Below are positions 17,723-27,543 of a DNA stretch of 64,000 nucleotides, piece by piece (position 1 is the stretch's first letter; each line of letters opens with the position of its first letter). The notes under the pieces are model-generated. The model ran no database searches and was not told where the DNA came from. It was given only the letters and a program-made list of their open reading frames with translations. Origin of the DNA: Epibacterium ulvae (lineage in GTDB: Bacteria > Pseudomonadota > Alphaproteobacteria > Rhodobacterales > Rhodobacteraceae); NCBI RefSeq assembly GCF_900102795.1, contig NZ_FMWG01000014.1:1-64000 (forward strand). Direction: 5' to 3'. A program made the translations under genes and the position numbers.

Positions 17723-18244
17723 TCACGCGTTGATAAAAATTGGGATGCCCGTGTTCACCATCGCGTAGATTTCAGCCATTTCTTTATTCTTCACTGAAAT
17801 ACAACCCGCTGTCCAATCATCGAGACGCGCTGCACGATCACGATCTTTCCGGCGATTGGGCTCACCGTGGATAAAGATATCTCCACCGGGGCTTTTGCCC
17901 ATGGCGCGCGCCTTTGCGATGTCACGTGCGTTGGGATAGGAAATCCCGATCGACAGGAAAAAACTGCTATTGGGATTACGGCGATCAATCCAATAGGCCC
18001 CCTCTGGTGTCCGACCATCGCCTTCAACGGTCTTGTGCCCACGTGGAGCAAACCCCAAACCTACACGATATTTTCGCAGGACTTTGCTATCGTTCATTAG
18101 GTACATCCGACGCAGGCCTTTTTGGACAACAATCGAAGTCACCTCTGGCCCATGATAAGGGCGCACTGCAGGTGTGGAACGCGAACTACATCCTGCTACC
18201 GCCAGGCTGGCAACAGCTGCCAAGCCAAATGCACGTCTATCCAT
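17723..18244 (-). CDS. L,D-transpeptidase lipoprotein (YkuD)
   Basis: The N terminus has a lipobox with Cys19 in SLAVAGCS, so the enzyme should be lipid-anchored on the periplasmic side. The YkuD domain covers about residues 35-173, with RTPEGAYWIDRRNPNSSFFLSIGISYPN, His126 in DIFIHGEP and catalytic Cys148 in WTAGCISV. It lacks the N-terminal extension of its neighbour at 16432-17040. The two share only the family motifs, so they look like distinct paralogues rather than a recent duplication. Confidence 0.92.
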   Translation of the reverse strand: MDRRAFGLAAVASLAVAGCSSRSTPAVRPYHGPEVTSIVVQKGLRRMYLMNDSKVLRKYRVGLGFAPRGHKTVEGDGRTPEGAYWIDRRNPNSSFFLSIGISYPNARDIAKARAMGKSPGGDIFIHGEPNRRKDRDRAARLDDWTAGCISVKNKEMAEIYAMVNTGIPIFINA

Positions 18245-18303
18245 TGCTCGTTCTTTCTACTGCCTCAAGGACGCCAATAACGATGTTTTGATCTGCGCCC
18301 AAA

Positions 18304-19080
18304 TCACTTCTTTGTTTGTTCAGCCAACAATTTTTCGATGCGCTCCAAACGCCCCAATACATCATCACGGTAGGCATCTGTCTGGACACCTTCTTCGGCA
18401 CTGTGCGCGTCTTGCATAGAATTCACAATCAAACCTACCAAAAGGTTAACAACGGCAAAGGTTGTCACCATAATAAACGGAATGAAAAAGGCCCAAGCGT
18501 AGGGGTAAACCTCCATCACCGGGCGCACGATTCCCATGGACCAGCTTTCCAAGGTCATAATCTGGAACAGCGAATAGCCTGATTGTCCTAATGTGCCGAA
18601 CCATTGCGGAAAGGTATCAGCAAAGAGCTTTGTCGCAATCACCGCACCAATGTAGAAGATAATCGCCATCAAAAGGAACACAGAGCCCATCCCGGGCAGG
18701 GCAGTCACAAAACCTTCGACCACCCGGCGCAGACTGGGCGCGACTGAGATCACGCGCAACACCCGCAAGATACGCAAAGCCCGCAAAACTGAAATCGCCT
18801 GCGATCCCGGAACCAATGCAAGCGTTACAATGATCAGATCAAATACACTCCATCCGCTGCGAAAGAACGCCAGTCGCCGTACAGCAAGTTTTGCGATGAT
18901 CTCAACCACAAAGATGGTGAGGCAAGTTTTATCAAGTAAAACAATCAGGCCACCAAAGCGCGCCATGATGGTATGAGACGTCTCTAAGCCTAGCGTAACA
19001 GCGTTCAGCAGAATGACAAAAATGATAAACCGCCCAAAAGCGGCGCTGTTTAAGACATTGGACACAAGCGTGAGAGGCAT
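18304..19080 (-). CDS. Voltage-gated sodium channel, NavAb/NaChBac family
   Basis: The 258-residue protein has six membrane segments of a single channel domain. S4 is LRALRILRVLRVISVAPSLRR, with arginines at every third position (R100, R103, R106, R109). The selectivity filter TLESWSM at 176-182 is identical to that I recall for NavAb. The C-terminal tail (DDVLGRLERIEKLLAEQ) looks like the tetramerising coiled coil. It should form a homotetrameric sodium channel in the inner membrane. It sits just downstream of an RNA methyltransferase gene on the same strand with a 16-base gap. Confidence 0.95.
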   Translation of the reverse strand: MPLTLVSNVLNSAAFGRFIIFVILLNAVTLGLETSHTIMARFGGLIVLLDKTCLTIFVVEIIAKLAVRRLAFFRSGWSVFDLIIVTLALVPGSQAISVLRALRILRVLRVISVAPSLRRVVEGFVTALPGMGSVFLLMAIIFYIGAVIATKLFADTFPQWFGTLGQSGYSLFQIMTLESWSMGIVRPVMEVYPYAWAFFIPFIMVTTFAVVNLLVGLIVNSMQDAHSAEEGVQTDAYRDDVLGRLERIEKLLAEQTKK

Positions 19081-19096
19081 GAAAGGCTCCGCAAAA

Positions 19097-20344
19097 TTAA
19101 GAGTCTAAAGTGAAAGAGGCTGCGAGCTCCGCATGTGAGGACCAGCGAAACTGATCTACCACTTGAACCCAGTTCAGATGATAGCCTGCATCAACCAAAA
19201 CACGGGCATCCCGCGCAAACGTGATCGGATTGCATGAAACATAGGCAACCACTGGCGTCTGCGCCTTTGCCAACTCTCGGACCTGCGCCTCGGCTCCTGC
19301 CCTTGGTGGATCAATGACAACCGCTTCATAACGCGCGCCAAACGGGTTCAATTCATCCGGCAGGACGGGACGGCGAAACAAATCACGGGTTTCTGATGTG
19401 ACTTTGCGCAGCCCTTGGGCCTTGCGCCACCCTGTATCCAGTGCAGAAATCATATCACGTTCACCTTCAACCGCGTGGATTTCCGCACCCTCTGCCAAAG
19501 GCAGCGCAAAGGTCCCGCAACCGGCAAACAGATCCATAATCCGTTTGGCACCTGCGGTGATTTCTTTCACTGTGTTCAGCAGCGCCTGCTCTCCATCACG
19601 GGTGGCCTGCAAAAAGGATCCGGCTGGTGGGCACACACGCGCTGCGCCAAAGGCTTGTACCGGGGGTTGTTCCATGGCGATCAGCTCATCCTCCCACACG
19701 AGACGTGCGAGTTTAAACCGATCTACAAGCTGTGCCAGATCCATCCGTAACGGCCCATCCAACGGCTTTCCATGCTTCACAAGAACATCCAGCCCGACTT
19801 CGGAAGTGGTCACAGTCACCGCCAATGGCGTTTTGCGACTGGCTCCAATCATCGCCAATGCCTCAGCCATCGGCAGCGCGGCCATCAAATCAGGAGACAG
19901 CAGCTGGCAATCAGGAATTTCGGTGATCACGCCAGAGGCGCGCCCATGAAACCCAACAGTAGCGCCCTTTTTCGTGCGCCGCGCCGCAAAGGTCGCGCGC
20001 CTACGGGAGCGTTCAGGCGAGGTATTAATAGGGCGAAATTCAGTCTCTAGCCCTTGTGCAAGAAGGGCCTGCTTTACAAAATCCTGCTTCCAGTCAGCCA
20101 CAAATGTATCTGCTGCATGTTGCAGCTGACAGCCGCCACATGATTTATAGTGGCGACAGGGCGCCTGCACCCGATTGTCACTGGGAGTTTCAATGCGGAT
20201 CTCGTTCAGGTTTTGCCCATCTGCAATCCCGCTCACCACTTCACCGGGAAGCGTACGGGGTGCAAACAAGGGGCCATCAGCGATTCCGTCGCCCTGATGG
20301 CCTAAACGAGTGATGGTTGCGGTAAGTCTGGCTGCCTGTGTCAT
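19097..20344 (-). CDS. 23S rRNA (uracil-5-)-methyltransferase, RlmD/RumA-like
   Basis: The protein belongs to the TrmA/RumA family of SAM-dependent RNA m5U methyltransferases. An N-terminal TRAM-like region is followed by an iron-sulfur cluster motif with Cys63, Cys69 and Cys72 (CRHYKSCGGCQLQHA). The SAM motif DLFAGCGTFALPLA, IDPPRAG, and the catalytic cysteine in YVSCNPITFARD come later. I start at the ATG at 20344 because the protein then begins with the family-typical segment; upstream in-frame codons would add 37 unlike residues. Which uridine it modifies cannot be told from sequence alone. Confidence 0.9.
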   Translation of the reverse strand: MTQAARLTATITRLGHQGDGIADGPLFAPRTLPGEVVSGIADGQNLNEIRIETPSDNRVQAPCRHYKSCGGCQLQHAADTFVADWKQDFVKQALLAQGLETEFRPINTSPERSRRRATFAARRTKKGATVGFHGRASGVITEIPDCQLLSPDLMAALPMAEALAMIGASRKTPLAVTVTTSEVGLDVLVKHGKPLDGPLRMDLAQLVDRFKLARLVWEDELIAMEQPPVQAFGAARVCPPAGSFLQATRDGEQALLNTVKEITAGAKRIMDLFAGCGTFALPLAEGAEIHAVEGERDMISALDTGWRKAQGLRKVTSETRDLFRRPVLPDELNPFGARYEAVVIDPPRAGAEAQVRELAKAQTPVVAYVSCNPITFARDARVLVDAGYHLNWVQVVDQFRWSSHAELAASFTLDS

Positions 20345-20384
20345 GTCGCGGTGATACCTGAGCCCTGCCCAGCGCAAAAGCGCT

Positions 20385-22229
20385 TTATTCGGCTGCCTCG
20401 GTTTGTTCATCGGTTTGAATGAACCCACCAGACTGACGCGCCCAGAACTGTGCATAGCGCCCTTGGGCCATCAGCAATTCACTATGACTGCCCATCTCAA
20501 TGATCTGACCCTGATCCATCACAATAATCCGATCCATTTCGCTGAGCGTCGATAAGCGATGCGCAATGGCTAAAACGGTTTTCCCCTGCATTACACGTGT
20601 CAGAGCAGACTGGATCGCGGCCTCCACCTCAGAATCAAGTGCAGATGTGGCCTCATCCAACACTAGGATTGGCGCGTCCTTCAAAATTGCGCGCGCCAAT
20701 GCAATCCGCTGTCGTTGTCCGCCTGAGAGTTTTACGCCCCGTTCGCCCAGATGCGCCTCATAGCCTTTGCGGCCCTGTCCATCTTCAAGATCCTGAATAA
20801 ATGCATGCGCTTCTGCCTGCTCAGCCGCTCGCACCACTGCCGCTTCATCTGCATCAGGGCGACCATACAGAATGTTATCAAGCGCCGAACGATTAAACAT
20901 GGCCGTTTCCTGCGTCACCATACCGATCTGATGGCGCAGAGAATCCTGTGTCACACGTGAAATATCTTGGTCATCAATCAAAACGCGACCATTTTCGGTT
21001 TCGTAAAGGCGCAGCAAAAGAGAGACGAGCGTGGATTTCCCAGCGCCAGATGCTCCCACAATGCCAATCTTTTCGCCCGGTTTAAATGTGAGCGAGATAT
21101 CCCGAACACCGCCGATGTTACGACCATAGGCAAAACTGACCTGATCAAACTGAATTTCACCCTTTGACACAGAAAGTGCAGTTGCGTCTGGCAGGTCTTC
21201 AACCCGGTTGCGGGGCGTCAGGGTTTTCATACCGTTTTCGATTTCACCCACGTTGGAATAAATTGCCATCAGCGTAAAACTGACCCAACCTGTCATCTGT
21301 GCGATACGGATCGCTACGGCGCCAGCCGCCACGATGTTGCCTTCGGTTGCTTGGCCTTGCTGCCACAACAGCAATGTCGCACCGATCAATAAAACCGGTA
21401 AAACACCCGCAATTGCCACCAAACAGAACCGGAAACTGGCTGAAATATATCCAAACTCTAAGGCACGTTCACGAAATTCGACCATCGCATCTTGGGCCGC
21501 GCGCTCTTCATGTGCGGAATGCGCGAACAGTTTCACCGTTTTAATATTGGTGATCGAATCCACCACTTGCCCCGTGATATTGGCCCGCGCGCCTGCCCGT
21601 GCGGCTGATTTTTTGCGCACGCGGGGAATAAAATAGCGCAGCAAGGCAAAATACCCGACCAACCAGAACACAAAGATAAAGGTGATCCGCCAGTCCACCG
21701 ACCCAAGCAGCACGATGGCACCCACCAGCGACGCGAGCGCAAAGGCCACGACATTGATCACTTCGGTTGTAACACTCGCTACGGCATTAGCCGTTTGCAT
21801 CTGTTTTTGCGCAATCCGCCCGGCAAAATCATCATCGAAATAACTGACAGATTGCCCCAGCGTCCAACGGTTCAGGCGCGATTGCACCAAAGGCCCGATA
21901 TTAGGTCCCACAATGATCGAATTTGAGGCTGCCGACAGACCAAAAAGAACCGGGCGAACAAACAGGAAGAACGCCAAACCGCCGAGTAACATCAAAAGGT
22001 TGCGACCTTGAAAGATCTGACCTGGTCCGGTTGTCAGCGCCGTGTCGATCACCAGCCCCAGAATATAGGCGGTACTTGCCTCCATCGCGCCTGCCAAAGC
22101 AGAACAACAGGCAGCTATACACAGCATTGGCCATGCGCCCGATAGACACCAGCGCATAAATGCACCAAGTGTCTCAGGCGGTTGACCCTTGGCTGGCCTG
22201 AATGCGTCGATTAAATGTCCCAGCTTCAT
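20385..22229 (-). CDS. ABC exporter half-transporter (membrane and ATPase domains)
   Basis: The 614-residue protein has an N-terminal six-helix ABC exporter membrane domain (about 30-320). The ATPase domain carries Walker A GASGAGKST, signature LSGGQ and Walker B ending LVLDEATSALD, so the catalytic Glu is present. It resembles MsbA/multidrug-type exporters; the substrate is unknown. Its ATG overlaps the stop of the preceding half-transporter gene by 4 bases, which indicates coupled synthesis and probably a heterodimer. Confidence 0.93.
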   Translation of the reverse strand: MKLGHLIDAFRPAKGQPPETLGAFMRWCLSGAWPMLCIAACCSALAGAMEASTAYILGLVIDTALTTGPGQIFQGRNLLMLLGGLAFFLFVRPVLFGLSAASNSIIVGPNIGPLVQSRLNRWTLGQSVSYFDDDFAGRIAQKQMQTANAVASVTTEVINVVAFALASLVGAIVLLGSVDWRITFIFVFWLVGYFALLRYFIPRVRKKSAARAGARANITGQVVDSITNIKTVKLFAHSAHEERAAQDAMVEFRERALEFGYISASFRFCLVAIAGVLPVLLIGATLLLWQQGQATEGNIVAAGAVAIRIAQMTGWVSFTLMAIYSNVGEIENGMKTLTPRNRVEDLPDATALSVSKGEIQFDQVSFAYGRNIGGVRDISLTFKPGEKIGIVGASGAGKSTLVSLLLRLYETENGRVLIDDQDISRVTQDSLRHQIGMVTQETAMFNRSALDNILYGRPDADEAAVVRAAEQAEAHAFIQDLEDGQGRKGYEAHLGERGVKLSGGQRQRIALARAILKDAPILVLDEATSALDSEVEAAIQSALTRVMQGKTVLAIAHRLSTLSEMDRIIVMDQGQIIEMGSHSELLMAQGRYAQFWARQSGGFIQTDEQTEAAE

Positions 22230-24064
22230 TCTGCCGCCTCAAGATTCAAAAAGCCGCCGGATTGGCGCGCCCAGAACTGTGCATATAGGCCTTCTTTTTG
22301 CAAAAGCTCTTCATGGCGACCTTCTTCTACAATTTTTCCTTTATCTAACACCAGAATGCGGTCCATTTGCGCAATCGTGGACAATCGGTGCGCAATCGCG
22401 ATCACGGTTTTGCCCTGCATCATCCCATAAAGCGTTTCCTGAATCGCGGCCTCGACTTCGGAATCCAAGGCTGACGTGGCCTCATCCAGCACCAATATCG
22501 GTGCGTCCTTCAAAATGACGCGCGCCAAAGTCACCCGCTGGCGTTGCCCACCAGAGAGTTTCACGCCGCGTTCACCCACGTGCGCGTCATAGCCTTTACG
22601 ACCCTCTGGGTCCTGTAGGTCTAGAATAAAATCATGTGCCTCAGCCTGTTTCGCTGCTGCAAGCATTTCGTCTTCGCTCGCATCTGGACGGCCATAAAGA
22701 ATATTATCACGCACAGAGCGGTGCATCAGCGCGCTGTCTTGTTGCACCACACCGATATGCCCGCGCAAAGAGGCTTGCGTCACATCACGAATATCCTGCC
22801 CATCAATGCGGATGGCTCCGTTTTCAACATCATAGAACCGCAGTAACAGCTTTACCAAAGTGGACTTACCAGCACCCGAGCGGCCAATCAGACCAATCTT
22901 TTCTCCAGGTCTGATCTTCAAAGACAACGCATCAAGGCCACCCTGCCCGCGGCCATAATGGTGGCTGACCTGATCCAGATCTACCCCGCCGCTTTGCAAT
23001 TTCAGGGGTTTGGCATCCGGGCGGTCCACCAGATCAATGGGCTGTGCAATCGTTTCCATCCCCTCTGAAACAACGCCCAATTGGCGGAAGAAGGCTGTCA
23101 GCGCCCACATGATCCAACCTGTCATGGCATTCAGACGTAACGTGAGCGCGGTTGCCGCCGCTACAACACCGATGCTTGCGCTTCCTTGCATCCAAAGCGC
23201 AACACCCCAGCCAACCACGCCCACGATCAACAGACCATTTAAGGCAACCAACACGCCATCCATGATGGTAAAGATCCGCATTTCCACCTGAAATGTCTTT
23301 CGCGTGCCTTCTATCGCTTCCTTTGCATAGGACAGCTCACGATCATGATGGGCGAACATTTTGACAGAATGGATGTTGGAATAACTATCCACCACTCTCC
23401 CCGTAACTGTAGAGCGCGCATCAGATGATGCCTTGGACGCCGGGCCAACCCGTTTAACTGTCCATCGGACCAAAAGTGCATAGAGGGCAAACCAGATGGC
23501 CAATGGGATCATTAACCGCAAATCAGCAACCCACAACAAAACAGCGGCACCAATCAAGTAGGCCAGTGAAAAGGTAATTGCATCAAAGACTTGAAACACC
23601 ACTTCTCCAGCAGCGGGGGGGGTTTGCATGATCCGGTTGGCGATGCGTCCAGCAAAATCATTTTCAAACCAGCCCACAGATTGCCGCAGTACATGTTTAT
23701 GTGCGCGCCATCGAATAAGCGTGCCAAAGTTGGGTAGGATCGTATTGTTCAGCAGCAGAACATCCAACAACTGAATCACTGGGCGCACCAATAGAATAAA
23801 CAAGGCAACGCCAATCAATTCGGCACCATGACGTTGCCAGACCTCTGCCGGATCCCCGTTCAAAAGATCAACGATACGGCCCATATAATAGATCAGACCA
23901 ATTTCGACCGCGGCTACGGCAATTGACAGCAAAGCCGCCAGTATAAAAACCCGCTTAAAAGGCTGAGAATAGTCGCGTAGAAACGGCCACAGACGCGTCG
24001 GCGGCGTGTTCTTTTCGCTGTAAGTACAATAAGGGTCGACAAGGTTTTCGAAAAATCGAAACAT
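22226..24064 (-). CDS. ABC exporter half-transporter, partner of the downstream gene
   Basis: The 612-residue protein has the same architecture as its downstream partner: membrane domain (about 35-330) then ATPase with Walker A GRSGAGKST, LSGGQ and LVLDEATSALD. Both proteins keep complete catalytic motifs, unlike many heterodimeric exporters in which one site is degenerate. The last 120 residues of the two are very similar, which suggests an old tandem duplication. A 208-base gap separates it from the CCA-adding enzyme gene upstream on the same strand. Confidence 0.93.
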   Translation of the reverse strand: MFRFFENLVDPYCTYSEKNTPPTRLWPFLRDYSQPFKRVFILAALLSIAVAAVEIGLIYYMGRIVDLLNGDPAEVWQRHGAELIGVALFILLVRPVIQLLDVLLLNNTILPNFGTLIRWRAHKHVLRQSVGWFENDFAGRIANRIMQTPPAAGEVVFQVFDAITFSLAYLIGAAVLLWVADLRLMIPLAIWFALYALLVRWTVKRVGPASKASSDARSTVTGRVVDSYSNIHSVKMFAHHDRELSYAKEAIEGTRKTFQVEMRIFTIMDGVLVALNGLLIVGVVGWGVALWMQGSASIGVVAAATALTLRLNAMTGWIMWALTAFFRQLGVVSEGMETIAQPIDLVDRPDAKPLKLQSGGVDLDQVSHHYGRGQGGLDALSLKIRPGEKIGLIGRSGAGKSTLVKLLLRFYDVENGAIRIDGQDIRDVTQASLRGHIGVVQQDSALMHRSVRDNILYGRPDASEDEMLAAAKQAEAHDFILDLQDPEGRKGYDAHVGERGVKLSGGQRQRVTLARVILKDAPILVLDEATSALDSEVEAAIQETLYGMMQGKTVIAIAHRLSTIAQMDRILVLDKGKIVEEGRHEELLQKEGLYAQFWARQSGGFLNLEAAE

Positions 24065-24272
24065 GATAAAGCTCCATCAATGAGCAAAATATAGACATGC
24101 AGATGCGTGCTGCGGCCAACTAAGACCCCAGTCAAACGGGTAGGGTCTCAGACGTTAAAGAAACCAGATCCCGTAATGCATAGGCAGTCCTCCATCATGT
24201 GTGTGTGACATCCTATACGCGAAACACTCACCAAAGTCACCTGCAGAGTTGTGCGAGATCAATAAGTTTCCG

Positions 24273-25427
24273 TCATCCAGAGGATTTCAGCAATGCGTCT
24301 TTGTCTAGAGCAAAGCCACTGTTGATCCAAAGACCTTCAAGGCGGCGCAGCTCATCCCCCAATGCAACGCCTTGAAAACGTGCGATCAGATCTTTGGAAG
24401 AAATCGGGAATTTAGCCTGCGCGCCAAGCCTGATATCGCGCTCTAAATCAGAAATGACAGGTTGCTCCAACAAAGCTGCACGCAGAAAAAGCGCCTCTCG
24501 GGCCTCCTCGGAACCAAGGCGATAACCAAGTTCAGCAGCACCCTGCGTGCCTGTTGCGGCAGCGCGCAACCGGCGCAGACGTGCGCCTTGCGCTTTGCTT
24601 AACCGCATAGGCGCGACCAGTTCCTGACTGCCCAGCGCGGCCAGCCTGCGGATCGCATCAGGCATCATCCCTTGATCAAAATGACACAGCAAAGCGAGCG
24701 CACGGTCGTCTATGCCGGGGAGCAAAGTACCCAAAACACCAGTCTGGCGCATTCCAGCAACGGCCGGCGCAGGATCACGCGCCGCCAGGAGCTTTAATAA
24801 TTCGGTGCCCACCCGTTCACGGGACAATTCAGACAACCCATCCAAATTGCTTGCAATTGCATCCAAAGCGTCAGGATCAAAGCCTGCATCAACATCGCCA
24901 TACCACGCATGAAATCGGAAAAACCGAAGCGCGCGCAAATAGTCTTCGCGGATGCGATCACCGCCATTCCCGATAAAACGCACACGCCGGGCTTTCAAAT
25001 CCTCTAGCCCCCCCAAAGGATCGAAAACCTGCCCCGCTGCATCGGCATAAAGCGCGTTCATCGTGAAATCGCGACGGTGCGCATCTTCTTTAATATCTGT
25101 AGAAAAAGCCACCACAGCCCGGCGACCATCCGTTGCAACATCTTTTCGAAAGGTGGTGACCTCGTAAGGTTTCCCATCGACCACAAGAGTGATCGTGCCA
25201 TGTTCGATACCTGTTGGTATTGCCTTGATGCCTGCAGCGCGCGCCAATTCTAAAACCGTTTCCGGCCGCGCATCTGTCGAGATATCAAGATCATTCACTG
25301 GCGTACCCAGCAAGGCGTTGCGCACACATCCGCCAACAAAATAGGTCCGAGCACCTTTCGCGGTCAGCGCTGTACAGACCTTTTGCGTGTCCTTTTCAGT
25401 TAACCAAGGCTGGTCAATCGTGATCAT
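24273..25427 (-). CDS. cca: CCA tRNA nucleotidyltransferase / poly(A) polymerase family
   Basis: The enzyme adds or repairs the 3' CCA end of tRNA in the cytoplasm. The class II nucleotidyltransferase head is clear: FVGGCVRNALLG, then the metal-binding DLDIST. The RRDFTMNALY motif and the RIREDYLRALRFFRFHAWYG segment follow. I start at the ATG at 25427, whose ATGA overlaps the stop of the Nudix gene; upstream in-frame sequence merely repeats the other reading frame of that gene. It is the last gene of the hslO-Nudix-cca set. Confidence 0.93.
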   Translation of the reverse strand: MITIDQPWLTEKDTQKVCTALTAKGARTYFVGGCVRNALLGTPVNDLDISTDARPETVLELARAAGIKAIPTGIEHGTITLVVDGKPYEVTTFRKDVATDGRRAVVAFSTDIKEDAHRRDFTMNALYADAAGQVFDPLGGLEDLKARRVRFIGNGGDRIREDYLRALRFFRFHAWYGDVDAGFDPDALDAIASNLDGLSELSRERVGTELLKLLAARDPAPAVAGMRQTGVLGTLLPGIDDRALALLCHFDQGMMPDAIRRLAALGSQELVAPMRLSKAQGARLRRLRAAATGTQGAAELGYRLGSEEAREALFLRAALLEQPVISDLERDIRLGAQAKFPISSKDLIARFQGVALGDELRRLEGLWINSGFALDKDALLKSSG

Positions 25428-26020
25428 ACCGCCATCCGATCTGCCAACCCATGCAGCATACGCGCTGTGGCACCCCAAATATAATAGGGGCCATACGGCA
25501 CTGTATAATAGTGTCGACGCTGCCCCCGCCATCTGCGGCCTTCTATGGTAAAATTCTCAAGGTTCAAAACATGCGAGAGAGGCACTTTAAATATCTCATC
25601 AACCTCACCGGGTTCGGGACGGGGAGTAAAGCACTGCTCAATCACCGCAACAACTGGCGTAACCGTAAATCCTGTCACGGTTTCATGGTTCGGCAATGTG
25701 CCAAGAACACGGGCATGGCTTTGTGGCAGACCAATTTCTTCCCATGCTTCACGCAAAGATGCTGCAACTGGTCCAGTATCATCTGCATCGACTTTTCCAC
25801 CGGGAAACGCAATCTGCCCTGGATGATGTTTTAACGCCGAGGAACGTTTCGTCAGCACCACCTGCGGCGCAGCCTGCGTAAGGTCAATTGCCATCAGAAC
25901 ACCTGCAGGCCGTAATCTTCGTCCTGCAGGTAAAACCACATCTGGATTCAAATCAAAGTCAGACGACCCGTTTCCGGATCGCCCAAGCGCATGTTCGAGC
26001 TGGGTAAACAGCTTAGTCAC
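25424..26020 (-). CDS. Nudix hydrolase, CoA pyrophosphatase-like
   Basis: The protein carries the Nudix box GGKVDADDTGPVAASLREAWEEIGL, preceded by the segment KRSSALKHHPGQIAFPGG that is typical of the CoA-pyrophosphatase (NudL/Nudt7) branch. Those enzymes split coenzyme A into 4'-phosphopantetheine and 3',5'-ADP. Start choice is open. A GTG at 26020 has AAAGGA 5 bases upstream; ATGs at 26026 and 26038 are in frame. All overlap the hslO stop at 26013-26015, so translation is coupled. Confidence 0.88.
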   Translation of the reverse strand: MTKLFTQLEHALGRSGNGSSDFDLNPDVVLPAGRRLRPAGVLMAIDLTQAAPQVVLTKRSSALKHHPGQIAFPGGKVDADDTGPVAASLREAWEEIGLPQSHARVLGTLPNHETVTGFTVTPVVAVIEQCFTPRPEPGEVDEIFKVPLSHVLNLENFTIEGRRWRGQRRHYYTVPYGPYYIWGATARMLHGLADRMAV

Positions 26021-27002
26021 GCGCATCCTTTTCCGCATCAAACCCTAGGGTCTTTGGATCCAAATCGTAATGCGCGCTGCAAAATTGGCAATCTGCAGTC
26101 ACCCGTTCGTTTTCATCTGTCATCTTTTCAATATCTTTGGCGGAATAAATCGACAGGCTCTGACGAACACGCTCTTCAGAACAGGTGCAGCCGAACTTGA
26201 CAGATTGTGCATCATAAACGCGCGGTTGTTCCTCGTGAAACAATCGCAGCAAAAGATCTGTTGGCGGCACCGATGGGCCGATCAACTCTAACGCTTCAAC
26301 CGTGCTCAACAGCATATTGACGCGATTCCAGTTTTCTTCGATCTCACCGGAAACCAAATCCTCTGCCGTCATGGATTTGCCTTCGCCATCTTGGTCCGCC
26401 ACAAAAGGCGATGCTTTAGGCATATGCTGCAACATCACGCCACCAGCACGCCAGTGTTCGGGCACACCCGGCGTGATAGAGCGGCCAAATTCCAGTTTAA
26501 ATTTAGTCGGCAGCTGCTCGGACTGCGCAAAATAGGCTTCAGCACTGGATGAAATAGAAGTTTCATCCAAGGCCGTCAGCCCCTGATACGGCTTGGTCCC
26601 CTGCCCCTGATCGATCATTACCGCAAAATAACCGCTACCCACCTGTTCATAAGGTGTGCCGCCATGAACCAAACGATCTTTGTCAAAGCTTGCATAGGCC
26701 CGGATGCGAGCCGTTTCGCCCTCTTTCTGGGGCGCATAGTAATCCGTCGCGATCATGCGAACAGGACCATTAGACTGAACCTGTAGCGACAATTTCCACT
26801 GAAGCTTTACCGTCTGTCCAATCAGCGCGGTCAGCAACGCCATTTCAGCCACCAACGCTTCCACCACTGGAGGGTAATCATGTTGTTTCAAAATGCCATC
26901 CAAAACACCATCCAGACGCGCCACGCGGCCGCGCATGTCGGATGCATCGAGCTGAAAAGGAAGGACGGTATCGTCCCAGGCGATTTGAGAACTAAGGGTC
27001 AT
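26013..27002 (-). CDS. hslO: Redox-regulated chaperone Hsp33
   Basis: Hsp33 is a holdase chaperone that is activated when its zinc-binding cysteines are oxidised. The C-terminal zinc motif is complete: CTC in VKFGCTCSEERV and CQFC in ADCQFCSAHYDL, giving the four conserved cysteines. The 329-residue length fits the alphaproteobacterial family. It is the first gene of hslO-Nudix-cca and diverges from another Nudix gene 78 bases away. Confidence 0.96.
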   Translation of the reverse strand: MTLSSQIAWDDTVLPFQLDASDMRGRVARLDGVLDGILKQHDYPPVVEALVAEMALLTALIGQTVKLQWKLSLQVQSNGPVRMIATDYYAPQKEGETARIRAYASFDKDRLVHGGTPYEQVGSGYFAVMIDQGQGTKPYQGLTALDETSISSSAEAYFAQSEQLPTKFKLEFGRSITPGVPEHWRAGGVMLQHMPKASPFVADQDGEGKSMTAEDLVSGEIEENWNRVNMLLSTVEALELIGPSVPPTDLLLRLFHEEQPRVYDAQSVKFGCTCSEERVRQSLSIYSAKDIEKMTDENERVTADCQFCSAHYDLDPKTLGFDAEKDARD

Positions 27003-27080
27003 GGGGTTTCCTTAATGGCCAGAGATTGGCATATCGGCCCTATATAAGCTGAGGAACACAAAGGGGAAGAGGGCTAAGGC

Positions 27081-27527
27081 ATGATCCCACGATTTGGTGC
27101 GCCAGCGCGCAAAGACAAACATTATACACTGCGTCACGGCGCGTATGCGCTATTGCCGCGCGATGGCAAATTGCTGATCACCTGTCAAATGACAGATATC
27201 GCGGACCTGCAATTGCCTGGAGGTGGCATTGATCCCGGCGAATCTCCAATTGCAGCATTGCACCGCGAAGTGTTTGAAGAAACCGGCTGGTCCATTTGTG
27301 CACCACGCCGATTGGGCGCGTTTCGGCGGTTTGCCTATATGCCAGAATACGATCTATGGGCTGAAAAACTGTGCCATATTTACGTCGCGCGCCCTGTACG
27401 CTCTCTTGGTCCACCTCAGGAGGACAATCACCAAGCACTTTGGACAACACCCGATGCCGCTATTGACACACTTGGTAACGATGGTGATCGCTACTTTGTC
27501 AAAACCTATTTTGACAGACTGTTCTGA
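27081..27527 (+). CDS. Nudix hydrolase of unknown substrate
   Basis: The 148-residue protein has the Nudix box GGGIDPGESPIAALHREVFEETGW, complete in its catalytic Glu residues. The family hydrolyses nucleoside diphosphate derivatives. Substrate cannot be deduced. The gene is unrelated in sequence detail to the Nudix gene at 25.4 kb and reads in the opposite direction. The start has a purine-rich site (GGGAAGAGGG) upstream. Confidence 0.9.
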   Translation: MIPRFGAPARKDKHYTLRHGAYALLPRDGKLLITCQMTDIADLQLPGGGIDPGESPIAALHREVFEETGWSICAPRRLGAFRRFAYMPEYDLWAEKLCHIYVARPVRSLGPPQEDNHQALWTTPDAAIDTLGNDGDRYFVKTYFDRLF

Positions 27528-27543
27528 GGCCGCTGCGCATCCA

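Noticed and set aside
24065-24272. 208-base gap between the ABC exporter genes and cca, examined for RNA genes
   Set aside because: Only a short AGACCC...GGGTCT inverted pair was seen; no tRNA, riboswitch or coding frame is convincing.
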